From: Ruminococcaceae bacterium KH2T8
GTDB taxonomy: Bacteria > Bacillota > Clostridia > Saccharofermentanales > Saccharofermentanaceae
Assembly (NCBI GenBank): GCA_900111435.1
Contig: FOIY01000003.1
Location: 338,201-402,200, forward strand
Length of the DNA: 64,000 nt
Direction of reading: 5' to 3'
Within the stretch, counting starts at the first letter, position 1. Every line of letters starts with the position of its first letter. Of the stretch, positions 8,792 to 17,765 are shown piece after piece. A model generated the notes under the pieces. The model ran no database searches and was not told where the DNA came from. It saw only the letters and a program-made list of their open reading frames with translations. The translations under genes and the position numbers were made by a program.

Positions 8792-11374
8792 TCAGGCTCC
8801 CGAATATGGCATCGTTCCGAACTGTTCGGGCATATCCGTATAGACGGGGATCACGAACGTGAAAGGCTGATCGAGCATGTCGATGGAGGCATAACCCGAG
8901 AAGTATCTTGCTCCCTCAGTATATGCCATCGAGATGTTCTGTGCATACTGGTGCATATAAAGTCCGTCTTCGTTATCGATAACGTCGAACTTCTGGAAGT
9001 AAAGAGTATCCTGACCTGCGGCCGTATATCTCGAAGCGATCCAAAGCGCCCCGCCCGTGATCGCACGGTCTACGGAGTTCCAGGGAAGCATGAGTGATGC
9101 TTCCTCGGGAGTGATCTGCTGTCCGTCGGGATCCTGTCCCCACTGCGCATATCTCGCACCGTTTATGAGAGCACCGTTCTGGATCGAAGGATCGGGCGTT
9201 GATCCGATGTTATAGAAGTTATAGTAACCTTCGTATCCGTCAAGCGTACCGTGGCAGAGCTCGGACTCACCGTTGTAGCCCATCTCCTGCAATATCCTGC
9301 TCGCGAGGAAATAAGGAGAGACATTTGCAGTCTGGCCCGCGTCGTAGATGATCTGAGCATAGTCATACTCCGACGTATCTTCCATGAAGCTTCCGGCAAC
9401 GATATTTCTTACACCGTCGACTGTCTGAGCTGTGCTGTCGAAAGAGAGCATCTCGAAGGAGAAGATATGCTGAGGATCAAGATAGTTTCTCGGATCCACG
9501 AAATACTGTATTACTTCATTAGTCGCAGCATACCATCCGCCGCCGTCGTACTCAGGGCTGCCGCTCTGGCACCATGCGGGATGCGAATAGATATTCGCAA
9601 GGCTCCTGTCGGCACTGTCCTCGTTATCGAGAACGGTCGGGAAAGACATACCCGTGTTATAAGGTCTGAAGCAATATGCGGGATGAAGCGAATGAAGGAG
9701 CCACAGGCCGCTATAATATGACTGAGGGAAGAGTGACAAGGTAGACTCGCTGAAGTCACCGCTGTCATCTCCGTTCAGGATATAAACGGAATAGGATTTG
9801 ACCGTTCCGTCAAAAGCATTGACCATTACCTTGATCGTATTCTCGCCGGGACCTAACGTGATAGTATCACCCTGTGAATACGATGAGACATTGCCCTGAT
9901 TATCGAGAGTGATATCGACTGTTGCCGCATATCCCTCCTGAGTCACGAAGTCGAGGTTGAGAGTACCAAGGGACGTGGAATAGAATCCGTAATCAACGGT
10001 CTTACCCGCAAAGTTGGGGAAGAAATCAACGCCTCTTCCCGTGCCCGTATCGCTCAGATCGAGCTTTGTCAGGAATCCGCTCAAAGGAAGATATCTGACA
10101 TCCTCGTAGACGACTTCGATCTCGTTATTGTTAAGATCGCCGAGCCTTACGGTAGACCCCGAATAAGGGCTGTTGCTCGATGATATGGGAAGCGGTGTGG
10201 GAACTGCTCCGATATCGTCCAATACGGCATAGTAGGAACCTTCGTACAAAGCTACGTTCCTGCTCTGTACCATCGTGTAGCTTATTGCATCCGACTCGGA
10301 CGAGCAGCCCTCGCCTCTTTCTACTCTTACGAAGAAATTATTCGATGCTCCGGGGATACCCGTATCCTCAGTGATCTTGTTAACGTCCTGCTTATGGCCT
10401 CTTAATATCTCATAGTCGGAATCGAGAAGATCGTTAGTTCCGATGAACTCTCCGTATGCATCGTAGAGCGATACCTTGATATCGTCGCTAAGCCCTACGA
10501 AGTTAACGTATGCATCACGGTCTTCGGCATTTAAGATATACCATGAGATGCTGCTGTTCTGATCAATGGAACCCTGCTGTACCCTATCGTTTACGAGAGT
10601 CATGCATCGAGGCACCATTATCGTACCGCCCGCGATTATCTGACCCCTTCCGTCGGATGACCTCAGGAGAATGAATACATCGTGCTCGCCCGAATCGACG
10701 ACCGAAGTATCCCATGCCATGACGAAATCATTTCCGTCACCGTCCTCGGCGTCGCTCATCCTGATATTGCCCTGGTAAAGGACTCCGTCAACGAAGAAAT
10801 CCGTTCTGACTTCATCGCCCGTCGCGGTAAAGTTACCCTCTACTCTTCTGATACCGATCGTATAGCCGTCGGTACCCTCGAGAGGCTTTGTTACCACGCA
10901 GTCGGTAAAGCTGTCGCCGGGGTCTGAAGAAACTTCAGTCGTTGAGGCAAATGACTTATCACACTTCGTGACCATCTGATCGATCGCATACATTCTCGAA
11001 TGGTCATCGAGAAGATCGAGTATATCATCGACCGTATCGGGATCGGCCTCACCTTCGAGCGCGATCGCAAGATCATTTGCAAAAGCCTCATCGTCCTTAT
11101 TGAGCGATAAGTAATCCGCGCTAGTAAAGCAGCGGATGGTATAGTCACCTACTGACAGAAGACCCGAGCCTACACGCTGCTCGGCAAGAGATACGTTATT
11201 TCCGCCCGTGATCTCGGCTGTCCTCTGCATTATATCGGCACCGTCACCTTTAAGGTCCTTAACGGGCGTACTCATACCTCCGAGAGCGACCGCGGTCACT
11301 ACCGTAAGTACGATACCGAGCACTGCCGTTATCGTTGCCGTAATAAGATATTCTGTCGTCTTTTTTCTCTTCAT
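8792..11374 (-). CDS. Membrane-anchored endo-beta-N-acetylglucosaminidase (GH73-like) with cadherin-like domain
   Basis: Probable cell-wall hydrolase cutting the glycan chain of peptidoglycan. An N-terminal helix (about residues 8-32) anchors it with the bulk outside. The middle holds beta-rich regions including a cadherin-like sandwich (GTLNLDFVTQEGY ... NAFDGTVKSYSVYI). The C-terminal catalytic region, about residues 655-830, has the glucosaminidase pattern NVSPYFLASRILQEMG, where E697 is the likely acid, and YYNFYNIGSTPDPS, the substrate-cleft motif of LytD-type enzymes. At 860 residues it is longer than simple autolysins. Its start shares one base with the stop of the yfbR gene. It shares the cadherin-like domain type with the next gene, suggesting that the pair acts together at the wall. 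Confidence 0.88.
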   Translation of the reverse strand: MKRKKTTEYLITATITAVLGIVLTVVTAVALGGMSTPVKDLKGDGADIMQRTAEITGGNNVSLAEQRVGSGLLSVGDYTIRCFTSADYLSLNKDDEAFANDLAIALEGEADPDTVDDILDLLDDHSRMYAIDQMVTKCDKSFASTTEVSSDPGDSFTDCVVTKPLEGTDGYTIGIRRVEGNFTATGDEVRTDFFVDGVLYQGNIRMSDAEDGDGNDFVMAWDTSVVDSGEHDVFILLRSSDGRGQIIAGGTIMVPRCMTLVNDRVQQGSIDQNSSISWYILNAEDRDAYVNFVGLSDDIKVSLYDAYGEFIGTNDLLDSDYEILRGHKQDVNKITEDTGIPGASNNFFVRVERGEGCSSESDAISYTMVQSRNVALYEGSYYAVLDDIGAVPTPLPISSSNSPYSGSTVRLGDLNNNEIEVVYEDVRYLPLSGFLTKLDLSDTGTGRGVDFFPNFAGKTVDYGFYSTSLGTLNLDFVTQEGYAATVDITLDNQGNVSSYSQGDTITLGPGENTIKVMVNAFDGTVKSYSVYILNGDDSGDFSESTLSLFPQSYYSGLWLLHSLHPAYCFRPYNTGMSFPTVLDNEDSADRSLANIYSHPAWCQSGSPEYDGGGWYAATNEVIQYFVDPRNYLDPQHIFSFEMLSFDSTAQTVDGVRNIVAGSFMEDTSEYDYAQIIYDAGQTANVSPYFLASRILQEMGYNGESELCHGTLDGYEGYYNFYNIGSTPDPSIQNGALINGARYAQWGQDPDGQQITPEEASLMLPWNSVDRAITGGALWIASRYTAAGQDTLYFQKFDVIDNEDGLYMHQYAQNISMAYTEGARYFSGYASIDMLDQPFTFVIPVYTDMPEQFGTMPYSGA

Positions 11375-12006
11375 CAGATAGTCTCGTCTTTTCTTCCCGC
11401 GTTGAGCTCATCGAGAGTAAAGCCGTACGAGGGCACGAACTTCTCCATGAAATAGTCAACCTCGGGTAACTTAATATTATCAATAGTCGAAAGGATTGTC
11501 TCCTTTGCAGAAGTGAACTCGGTATTACCGGAAGCCTCTTCGGTCAGGCACTTGATATAAGCCGCGATCCTGTCGGCAGCCTTTACGAGCTTCTTGATCA
11601 TGATGCCCTCTTCACCTTCATATGCGGGGTCCAGGAGCTCGAGATACTCGTCCTGCATGACCTCGGGAAGGAGCGACGAAAGTCTTTCGGCCGCCTCGTG
11701 CTCGACCTCCTTATATGCCTGCTTGATGGTCTCGTTCCTGTACTTGATCGGCGTGGGCAGATCACCCGTGATGATCTCGGTGCAGTCGTGATAGAGCGCA
11801 TATGCTAAGACTTGATATCTGTCGACCTTGATGGGATCAGGGAACTTCGCATTATGGAGCACCGCGAGCGCATGAGCTATTACCGCAACGTCAAAGCTGT
11901 GTTCCTTAATATTCTCAACACGATTGTTCCTCATGAGGCCCCATCTGTTGATATACTGCATCCTGTCGAGCATCGCATAAAATCCGTATGCCTTATTGTC
12001 TTCCAT
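11374..12006 (-). CDS. yfbR: YfbR-like 5'-deoxynucleotidase (HD domain)
   Basis: HD-domain phosphohydrolase; E. coli YfbR removes phosphate from deoxynucleoside 5'-monophosphates in the cytosol. Over 210 residues the family pattern is complete: RWGLMRNNRVENIKEHSFDV (metal-binding H36), ALYHDCTEIITGDLPTPIKY (H73-D74 and the substrate loop) and the YEGEEG stretch later. GGAGG precedes the ATG at 12006. It lies 15 bases downstream of the dGTPase gene, so two HD enzymes that break down deoxynucleotides at successive steps are co-transcribed. The family is well known but the gene name is by homology only. Confidence 0.9.
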   Translation of the reverse strand: MEDNKAYGFYAMLDRMQYINRWGLMRNNRVENIKEHSFDVAVIAHALAVLHNAKFPDPIKVDRYQVLAYALYHDCTEIITGDLPTPIKYRNETIKQAYKEVEHEAAERLSSLLPEVMQDEYLELLDPAYEGEEGIMIKKLVKAADRIAAYIKCLTEEASGNTEFTSAKETILSTIDNIKLPEVDYFMEKFVPSYGFTLDELNAGRKDETI

Positions 12007-12021
12007 TTCCTTATTCCTCCG

Positions 12022-13242
12022 TCAAACCTTATAGAGCAGATCGAAGCATGTATTCGCATAAGTATCCGTCATGCCTGCGATATAATCCGTTACCTTCCTT
12101 GCAGGGATAGCCGACTGCTCGGGATGGTTGAGATAGTATTTCGAGAAATCCTTTATCGCGCGATTTTCGGATGCGCTCGCCTTCTCGATATCCTCGGTGC
12201 ACTTCATGAATGCTTCGAATATCGCTTCGATTATTATGTCTACCGTCTTTTCGAATGTGCAGATCTTAGGCGCCTTATAGATCTCCTCGAAGTTTTTCGT
12301 AAGGAAATCGTTCATGGCCTTGAAGTTACCTTCGCTCATCCTGATCTCGTCGGCATTCAAGCTGCTGTGGATGATGTCGCCGACAAGAATATTGATCGTC
12401 TCGGCGTTGGTATTTCCGAGCCTGTCGGTAACACTGTCGGGCAGGAATTCTCCCGTACCTCCGATGATACCCGCACGCCTTGCATCCTCGACGTCTCTTC
12501 CTACATAAGCGATCTTATCGGCGAATCTTACGACGCATCCTTCGAGTGTCGCAGGTGCCGTTCTGTCTTTCTCGGGCTTATTCGAGATCTGCGCCTCGGT
12601 CTTATCGCGAAGAGGCTTTAAGACATACTCGTTATATGTCTCGCCGCAGTGTGATACGATACCGTCCCTGACCTCGAAAGTAAGATTTAATCCGTATGTT
12701 CCGGGCCTGTGCTCCTCGAGTACGTCAAGGACTCGAAGGCTGTGGACCTCATGCTCGAAATATTCCTTGGGATCCACACTCTTGATGCACTTATTAAGTG
12801 CTCTCTCGCCGCTGTGGCCGAACGGTGCGTGCCCGAGGTCATGACCCATTGCGATTGCCTGGATAAGATCCGTATTGAGGTTCAGCGCACGACCGATGAT
12901 CGTCGATATGTAATTTACGTAGATAACGTGCTCGATCCTCGAGCAGATATGATCGTTCGTAGGATTAAAAAATACCTGTGTCTTGTGCCTCAAACGCCTG
13001 AATGACTGCGAGAAGATTATACGTCCCATGTCACGCTCGTAGACGCTTCTAATGATGCACGGTTCTTCCTCTCTGATACGACCTCTCGACTGAGAACTCT
13101 TCTGCGCGAAAGGAGAGAAGGTTCGCTCTCTTTCCTCACGGATGAGCCTTACAAATTCCGTGTCCTTCTCATTCTTCATGAGCTGGGGCTCGATCTCGAT
13201 CGCGTTGAACTCGTCGCTGTACATATCAAAAAGGCTGTACAC
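12022..13242 (-). CDS. dgt: Deoxyguanosinetriphosphate triphosphohydrolase-like protein
   Basis: HD-domain enzyme of the dGTPase/SAMHD1 type that splits dNTP into deoxynucleoside and triphosphate, limiting dNTP pools. Motifs: FSQSFRRLRHKTQVF near residue 80, the metal-binding H134-D135 in AMGHDLGHAPFGHSGE, and HGLEV-like helices later. Length about 406 residues, normal for the short bacterial type. Start choice: an ATG at 13248 lies only one base after AGGAG, whereas a GTG at 13242 has seven-base spacing, so I favour GTG. The start region overlaps the pcrA stop (13245-13247). Presence between a repair helicase and YfbR suggests a role in nucleotide pool control during repair; this is inference. 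Confidence 0.92.
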   Translation of the reverse strand: MYSLFDMYSDEFNAIEIEPQLMKNEKDTEFVRLIREERERTFSPFAQKSSQSRGRIREEEPCIIRSVYERDMGRIIFSQSFRRLRHKTQVFFNPTNDHICSRIEHVIYVNYISTIIGRALNLNTDLIQAIAMGHDLGHAPFGHSGERALNKCIKSVDPKEYFEHEVHSLRVLDVLEEHRPGTYGLNLTFEVRDGIVSHCGETYNEYVLKPLRDKTEAQISNKPEKDRTAPATLEGCVVRFADKIAYVGRDVEDARRAGIIGGTGEFLPDSVTDRLGNTNAETINILVGDIIHSSLNADEIRMSEGNFKAMNDFLTKNFEEIYKAPKICTFEKTVDIIIEAIFEAFMKCTEDIEKASASENRAIKDFSKYYLNHPEQSAIPARKVTDYIAGMTDTYANTCFDLLYKV

Positions 13243-13244
13243 GG

Positions 13245-15707
13245 TCATTCTCCTTTCTTAAGTCCCGCCGTCCCGGCGAGCATGTTCTTTCGCATGCCGT
13301 CAAAATCGACTGTGATAAGAGCATCTCCGGCAACAGGTTCCACCTTTATGACGATTCCGCTTCCGAATCTGTCGTGTCTTACCTTCATGCCATCCTTTAT
13401 CTCAGCGGGAGACAATGCACCTGGCTTCTTTGCGACGCCCGATCTCATGCCGCCCGTAGTATCCTTCTTAGTCGTGACACCCGATGAGAGCGCACTTGCG
13501 ATATTTCTTCTCGCGATGACCCTTGCCTGCGAATTGACCGCCTCGGAAGGCTGCTTTTGAACCTCGCGCATATTGCCCATCCTGTAGAGGTGCTCGGGAT
13601 TTATCTCGCGCAGGAATCTTGAAGGCGGCAGGCACTGCGTCTGACCAAAGAGCATTCTCTGTCTCGTAAGTACGATAAAGAGATTCTTCTTTGCTCTCGT
13701 GATCGCAACATACATGAGTCTTCGCTCTTCTTCCGTATCTGCAGCCGACGCTATCGACTTATAGCTCGGGAAGATACCGTCCTCAACACCGATAAGGAAG
13801 ACGGCGCCGAACTCAAGTCCCTTGGAACTATGGATAGACATGAGCTTTACATAGTCCTCGTTGTCGTCATCGCTGTCACCCTGTGAATAGAGCGCCGCAT
13901 TTTCAAGATAGAGTGCGAGTATTCCTCTCAGCGTATCTGCGGTCGCAGTCTCTTCCTCAAGGAATTCGTCATCTTCGATCTCGCTTTGAAGTTCGCTGTT
14001 GTCCGTCTCTTCACTCGTTCTGTGATTCTTCTCGAACTCGGCGGCTTCAGACAGGAGTTCCTTCAGGTTCTCGACACGGTCCGTGAGCTCGCCCTTGCTC
14101 TCCCTCTGGTCGATCATCTCCTGGATCATGCCCGATTCATTCTCGACATAATCTACGAAGTCGGGGAAAGACATCTCGTCTTCTTCGAGGTGCACCGTAA
14201 ACTCGTCTATGAGCTTACAAAAACCGTAGAGCTTATTAGCCGAACGCATGAGTTCTTCGTACTGGCTTGCGCGCCTTGCGACATCCATCATGGAGACATG
14301 CTCTGCCGCCGCGATGGCCCTGATCTTATCGACCGTCGTATCACCGATTCCGCGCTTGGGGACATTTATTATCCTGTCGAAAGCGAGATCGTCCTTGCTG
14401 TCATTTATGAGCCTTAAGTAAGCAAGCGTATCCTTGATCTCCTTACGGTCATAGAATCGCATGCCGCCGTAGATCCTGAACGGGATACCCTTATCTCGAA
14501 GAGCCGACTCGACTGATCTCGAAAGAGCATTCATCCTGTATAGGATAGCAACGTCGGAATATGCGAACTTGCCCTTCTGGACCATATGCTTGATCGTATC
14601 CGCGGTCCAAGCAGCTTCTACTGCCTGGCTGTCGGCATTCATTACGATGATCTTATCGCCTTCGTTGCCTTCGGTCCTCAAAGCCTTGCTCTTACGGCTC
14701 TTATTGTTGGCGATGACCTCATTTGCGGCAGAAAGGATCGTCTTTGTAGATCTGTAATTCTGCTCGAGCTTAATTACCTGACATCCCGGGAAATCCTTCT
14801 CGAAATTAAGGATCATTCGAACGTCGGCACCACGGAATGCGTAGATCGACTGATCGTCGTCACCTACTACACAGATATTGTTGTGTCCCTTGGCAAGGAG
14901 CATTACCGCATTATACTGAGGCTGGTTCGTATCCTGATACTCGTCGACCATGATGTAGCCGAACTTATTTCGATAGAACTCGAGAATATCGGGATTGCCC
15001 TTGAGGAGCTTTACCATATTGACGAGGATATCGTCGAAATCCATCGCGTTATTCTCGATGAGCTTCATGTTATAGCGCTTATAGACCTTGGCATTCTGCT
15101 GCCTTGCGGTATCCGCTCCCGCGAGCTGCTCGTACTGCTCGGGGCTTACCATATGGTTCTTTGAATTCGTGATCTCGTAAAGGAAGTTCCTGGGCTTATA
15201 CATCTTTTCGGAGATGTCGAGTTCCTGCATGACCTGCTTTACCATCTTGAGCTGGTCATCGGAGTCAAGAATCGTGAAGTTCCTGTCGTAACCGATAAGG
15301 TCCGCATGTCTTCTTAATATCCTCGCGAAGATGGAGTGGAATGTACCGCACCAGATGTACTGGGATCTGTCGCCTACGAGCGCCGTGATCCTCTCCTTCA
15401 TCTCGTTAGCCGCCTTGTTGGTGAAAGTGATCGCAAGGATCGACCCGGGGGCTACGTTATGCTTCTTCATCATGTAGGCGATACGATATGTGATAACCCT
15501 CGTCTTACCGGAGCCCGCACCCGCCAAAATGAGGAGCGGACCGCCAAGATGCTGAACTGCTTCCTTCTGTTCGGGGTTTAAGCCCTCGAGAAGCTCATCA
15601 GCATCAGACGCCCCAACCTCAGGCTCTGTAACATTGTTATATATCGAATCAAGCTCCGAGAAGAAGTCACTCCCGCCGCTTGTCAGGTCAAATCCGAATT
15701 CGTCCAC
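13245..15707 (-). CDS. pcrA: UvrD/PcrA-type ATP-dependent DNA helicase
   Basis: Superfamily 1A 3'-5' helicase for DNA repair and plasmid replication. The 820-residue protein has Walker A GAGSGKTRV (residues about 62-70), the DEYQDTN Walker B near residue 255, GDDDQSIYAFRGA (motif III), LEQNYRST (motif IV), LMSIHSSKGLEF (motif V) and YVAITRAKKNL (motif VI), plus a C-terminal Tudor-like extension (VRHDRFGSGIVIKVE) typical of PcrA. It starts with GTG at 15707, eight bases after GGAGAG. It has about 35 extra N-terminal residues rich in acidic residues before the helicase core. First gene of the long minus-strand operon. Confidence 0.96.
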   Translation of the reverse strand: MDEFGFDLTSGGSDFFSELDSIYNNVTEPEVGASDADELLEGLNPEQKEAVQHLGGPLLILAGAGSGKTRVITYRIAYMMKKHNVAPGSILAITFTNKAANEMKERITALVGDRSQYIWCGTFHSIFARILRRHADLIGYDRNFTILDSDDQLKMVKQVMQELDISEKMYKPRNFLYEITNSKNHMVSPEQYEQLAGADTARQQNAKVYKRYNMKLIENNAMDFDDILVNMVKLLKGNPDILEFYRNKFGYIMVDEYQDTNQPQYNAVMLLAKGHNNICVVGDDDQSIYAFRGADVRMILNFEKDFPGCQVIKLEQNYRSTKTILSAANEVIANNKSRKSKALRTEGNEGDKIIVMNADSQAVEAAWTADTIKHMVQKGKFAYSDVAILYRMNALSRSVESALRDKGIPFRIYGGMRFYDRKEIKDTLAYLRLINDSKDDLAFDRIINVPKRGIGDTTVDKIRAIAAAEHVSMMDVARRASQYEELMRSANKLYGFCKLIDEFTVHLEEDEMSFPDFVDYVENESGMIQEMIDQRESKGELTDRVENLKELLSEAAEFEKNHRTSEETDNSELQSEIEDDEFLEEETATADTLRGILALYLENAALYSQGDSDDDNEDYVKLMSIHSSKGLEFGAVFLIGVEDGIFPSYKSIASAADTEEERRLMYVAITRAKKNLFIVLTRQRMLFGQTQCLPPSRFLREINPEHLYRMGNMREVQKQPSEAVNSQARVIARRNIASALSSGVTTKKDTTGGMRSGVAKKPGALSPAEIKDGMKVRHDRFGSGIVIKVEPVAGDALITVDFDGMRKNMLAGTAGLKKGE

Positions 15708-15815
15708 TAGATCTCTCCGTCTATACTTCTTTATAATTTTTTCTAATTATAACAGATAAACGGAACGAGGTTTCCTTACATTTGCACAATATGTGCGGAA
15801 CCGTAATTTGAGTCC

Positions 15816-16328
15816 TTATAAACGGACTTTATCGAAAGCTTTCACGTAAGTAAGTGGTATCGCTCCGATGATCGCGGCAAGTGCCTGGATGCAGTTGGGG
15901 ATGATCGATGCTGCCGCCGCGCCTACTCCGTACATGAAGAAAGCCTCTACCACAAAGTATCCTGCGACCATTATGATCTCCGCAATGACTGCCGCTATAA
16001 GCTTTCGAGGAAGGGATACCTTGTCGCCTGTGCCTTTCCTGAGGAGCAGTCCGGCAACAAGTCCCATCAGTCCTTTTATTATGAACGTCGGAAGTACATA
16101 CTGCGCATAACCGCCGATAAGGTCGGCCGCAGCGGAACCTATGGCCGCGGGAAAGGCTGCAAAGGGCCCCAGGATATAAGAACTTAAAAGTATTACCACA
16201 TCCCCGAGATTTACATGTCCTATCGCCGTCGGCACATGAAGCTCCGTACCCACAAATACAAATGCCGCAAGTACTCCTGCGTATGCTGTCTTTCTTAATC
16301 TGTTTCTCTTTGCCTGCTGCTCGCTCAT
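15816..16328 (-). CDS. ECF transporter S component (substrate-specific membrane subunit)
   Basis: Small hydrophobic protein of 170 residues with about five or six membrane helices. The pattern of an energy-coupling-factor S component is visible: basic N-terminus, then RKTAYAGVLAAFVFVGTELH, HVNLGDVVILLSSYILGP and AIGSAAADLIGGYAQYVLPT. S components bind a vitamin or metal and need shared EcfA/EcfT partners, which are not in this window. It is divergent from a MocR/PdxR-type regulator gene, which controls vitamin B6 genes in many Gram-positives, so pyridoxine or a related compound is the most likely substrate. That assignment is inference from neighbourhood; thiamine-type or other S components cannot be excluded. 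Confidence 0.85.
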   Translation of the reverse strand: MSEQQAKRNRLRKTAYAGVLAAFVFVGTELHVPTAIGHVNLGDVVILLSSYILGPFAAFPAAIGSAAADLIGGYAQYVLPTFIIKGLMGLVAGLLLRKGTGDKVSLPRKLIAAVIAEIIMVAGYFVVEAFFMYGVGAAAASIIPNCIQALAAIIGAIPLTYVKAFDKVRL

Positions 16329-16343
16329 TTCTTTATAACTCCT

Positions 16344-16392
16344 ATATGTTCGATATGTATTGCAATTTCAACGATCATAGGTTACAACATAT
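16344..16392. promoter_or_regulatory. Inverted repeat in the divergent ECF/MocR control region
   Basis: ATATGTT at 16344-16350 and its exact inverse AACATAT at 16386-16392 frame the 109-base space between the two divergent genes. On the minus strand TTGAAA-N17-CATATA could serve the ECF gene. The repeat could be an operator for the adjacent regulator, but seven-base arms this AT-rich may occur by chance. Confidence 0.3.
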
Positions 16393-16437
16393 CTGAATAT
16401 AAAAAATATCCAGTTTAGGAGTTTTTAATATAACCAG

Positions 16438-17532
16438 ATGAGAACAGCAGGAACCAACACGGGCGATACAGCCTACATGCAGATCTATAAGCACATAAAG
16501 AAAGACATCGTAGACGGCATATACGCCTACAACACGAAGATTCCGTCAAAGAGAACGATCTCCGCGCAGTTCGGCGTGAGCGTAATTACGGCCGAGCACG
16601 CGTATGCGCTCCTCTGTGATGAAGGGTATATTAGGAGCGTACAAAAGAGCGGGTATTTCGTAGACTTTCGCCCCGACGACGGATTCTCGTCTTTCCCCGA
16701 CTCGGTATCAACGCCGATGACGACTCCTCAGGAATACTACGACAGTTTCGAAGACTGCCGATTCCCGCCTTCCGTACTTGCAAAGACCATGAGAAGCGTC
16801 ATCACGAACAGAGAAAACGATATCCTCCTAAAGTCCCCGAATAACGGCATCGGAGAGTTCAGGGAAGCGATCGCCAGATATCTGGCACGCAACAAGGATA
16901 TTCGTGTAACTCCCGACAGGATCGTCGTGGGATCAGGAGCCGAATATCTCTATAACCTGATCGCGGCACTCATAGGAAAAGGTAAGATCGTAGCGCTGGA
17001 GGATCCTTCCTACGATAAGATCAGGCGTGTTTATGAAGTCTCGGGTATCACCTGCGATCTGCTCCCCTTGGGAAATGACGGTATCGAGAGTTCCGCACTC
17101 GGTAATACAAAAGCTGAGATACTTCACATATCGCCTTTCAGGAGCTTCCCAACCGGTATCACCGCCTCCGCTTCCAAGCGTCACGAGTACATCAGGTGGG
17201 CCGACAAGAGGGGAAGTCTTATCATCGAGGATGACTACGAATCGGAGTTCTCGGTCCTCGGAAAGCCCGTCGAGACACTCTTTTCCATGGCAACAAATGA
17301 CAACGTCATCTACCTTAATACCTTCTCCAAATCGATCTCCCCTGCCCTTCGTGTGGGCTATATGGTGCTTCCCGAGCACCTGATGGAGAAGTTCAACGAA
17401 CAGCTGGGATTTTATTCCTGCACGGTACCGACCTTCGAGCAGCTGGTCTTGGCGGAGCTCCTTTCGGGCGGTGCTTTCGAGCGTCACATCAACCGCATCA
17501 GGAGAAGGATGAGGGCGGAATTGCAGAAGTGA
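16438..17532 (+). CDS. MocR/PdxR-type GntR regulator with aminotransferase-like domain, C-terminally truncated
   Basis: Winged-helix GntR domain (residues 1-70; KIPSKRTISAQFGVSVITAEHAY split by the usual turn) joined to a type I aminotransferase fold that senses PLP. The fold is recognisable through GSGAEYLYNLI, EDPSYDKIRRVY, EDDYESEFS and the PLP lysine K298 in NTFSKSISPALRVGY. MocR proteins are usually about 450-480 residues; this one stops at residue 364, so the last 90-110 residues (the small C-terminal subdomain) are missing. The reading frame ends just where the non-coding repeat block begins at about 17540. There is no close Shine-Dalgarno site; TTTAAT lies eight bases before the ATG, consistent with a leaderless message. 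Function may be impaired. Confidence 0.85.
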   Translation: MRTAGTNTGDTAYMQIYKHIKKDIVDGIYAYNTKIPSKRTISAQFGVSVITAEHAYALLCDEGYIRSVQKSGYFVDFRPDDGFSSFPDSVSTPMTTPQEYYDSFEDCRFPPSVLAKTMRSVITNRENDILLKSPNNGIGEFREAIARYLARNKDIRVTPDRIVVGSGAEYLYNLIAALIGKGKIVALEDPSYDKIRRVYEVSGITCDLLPLGNDGIESSALGNTKAEILHISPFRSFPTGITASASKRHEYIRWADKRGSLIIEDDYESEFSVLGKPVETLFSMATNDNVIYLNTFSKSISPALRVGYMVLPEHLMEKFNEQLGFYSCTVPTFEQLVLAELLSGGAFERHINRIRRRMRAELQK

Positions 17533-17557
17533 GTTAAGTACCCCCGCAGGATAACGC

Positions 17558-17599
17558 CACTACCATTTACACTACCACGCGACGGTGTTTATGGCAGTG
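17558..17599. repeat. Dyad repeat unit A0 (degenerate)
   Basis: Left arm carries CACTACCA twice, 12 bases apart (17558 and 17570). The right arm carries TGGCAGTG at 17592, which is the inverse of CACTGCCA, one base different from the left box. The second right box is poorly kept. Confidence 0.55.
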
Positions 17600-17642
17600 T
17601 TCGCTCAACACCCCCACCGCGGGGTCTCCTTTGCACCTCAAC

Positions 17643-17690
17643 TGCCAAATACCCTGCCAAATCGAGTCGAATTTGTCAGTCAAATTGGCA
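17643..17690. repeat. Dyad repeat unit A1, 48 bases, four boxes
   Basis: TGCCAAAT at 17643 and 17655, then after 8 bases the inverse boxes ATTTGTCA at 17671 and AATTGGCA at 17683. Box spacing is 8-4-8-8-8-4-8. The left arm shares 17 consecutive bases with the left arm of unit B1 at 57869. Confidence 0.85.
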
Positions 17691-17704
17691 GTGAACTCCT
17701 CCAT

Positions 17705-17752
17705 GGACAAATACACGGACAAATCACGTCGGGTTTGTCCGTAGATTTGGTA
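17705..17752. repeat. Dyad repeat unit A2, 48 bases, four boxes
   Basis: GGACAAAT at 17705 and 17717, then inverse boxes GTTTGTCC at 17733 and ATTTGGTA at 17745, with the same 8-4-8-8-8-4-8 spacing. The left arm (20 bases) is identical to the inverted right arm of unit B2 at 57958-57977, 40 kb away. Confidence 0.88.
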
Positions 17753-17765
17753 GCGGATGATTCTC

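Noticed and set aside
7327-11374. Cellulosome scaffold interpretation of the cohesin-like protein
   Set aside because: No dockerin, carbohydrate-binding module or cellulase is present in the window, and only one cohesin-like domain is seen.
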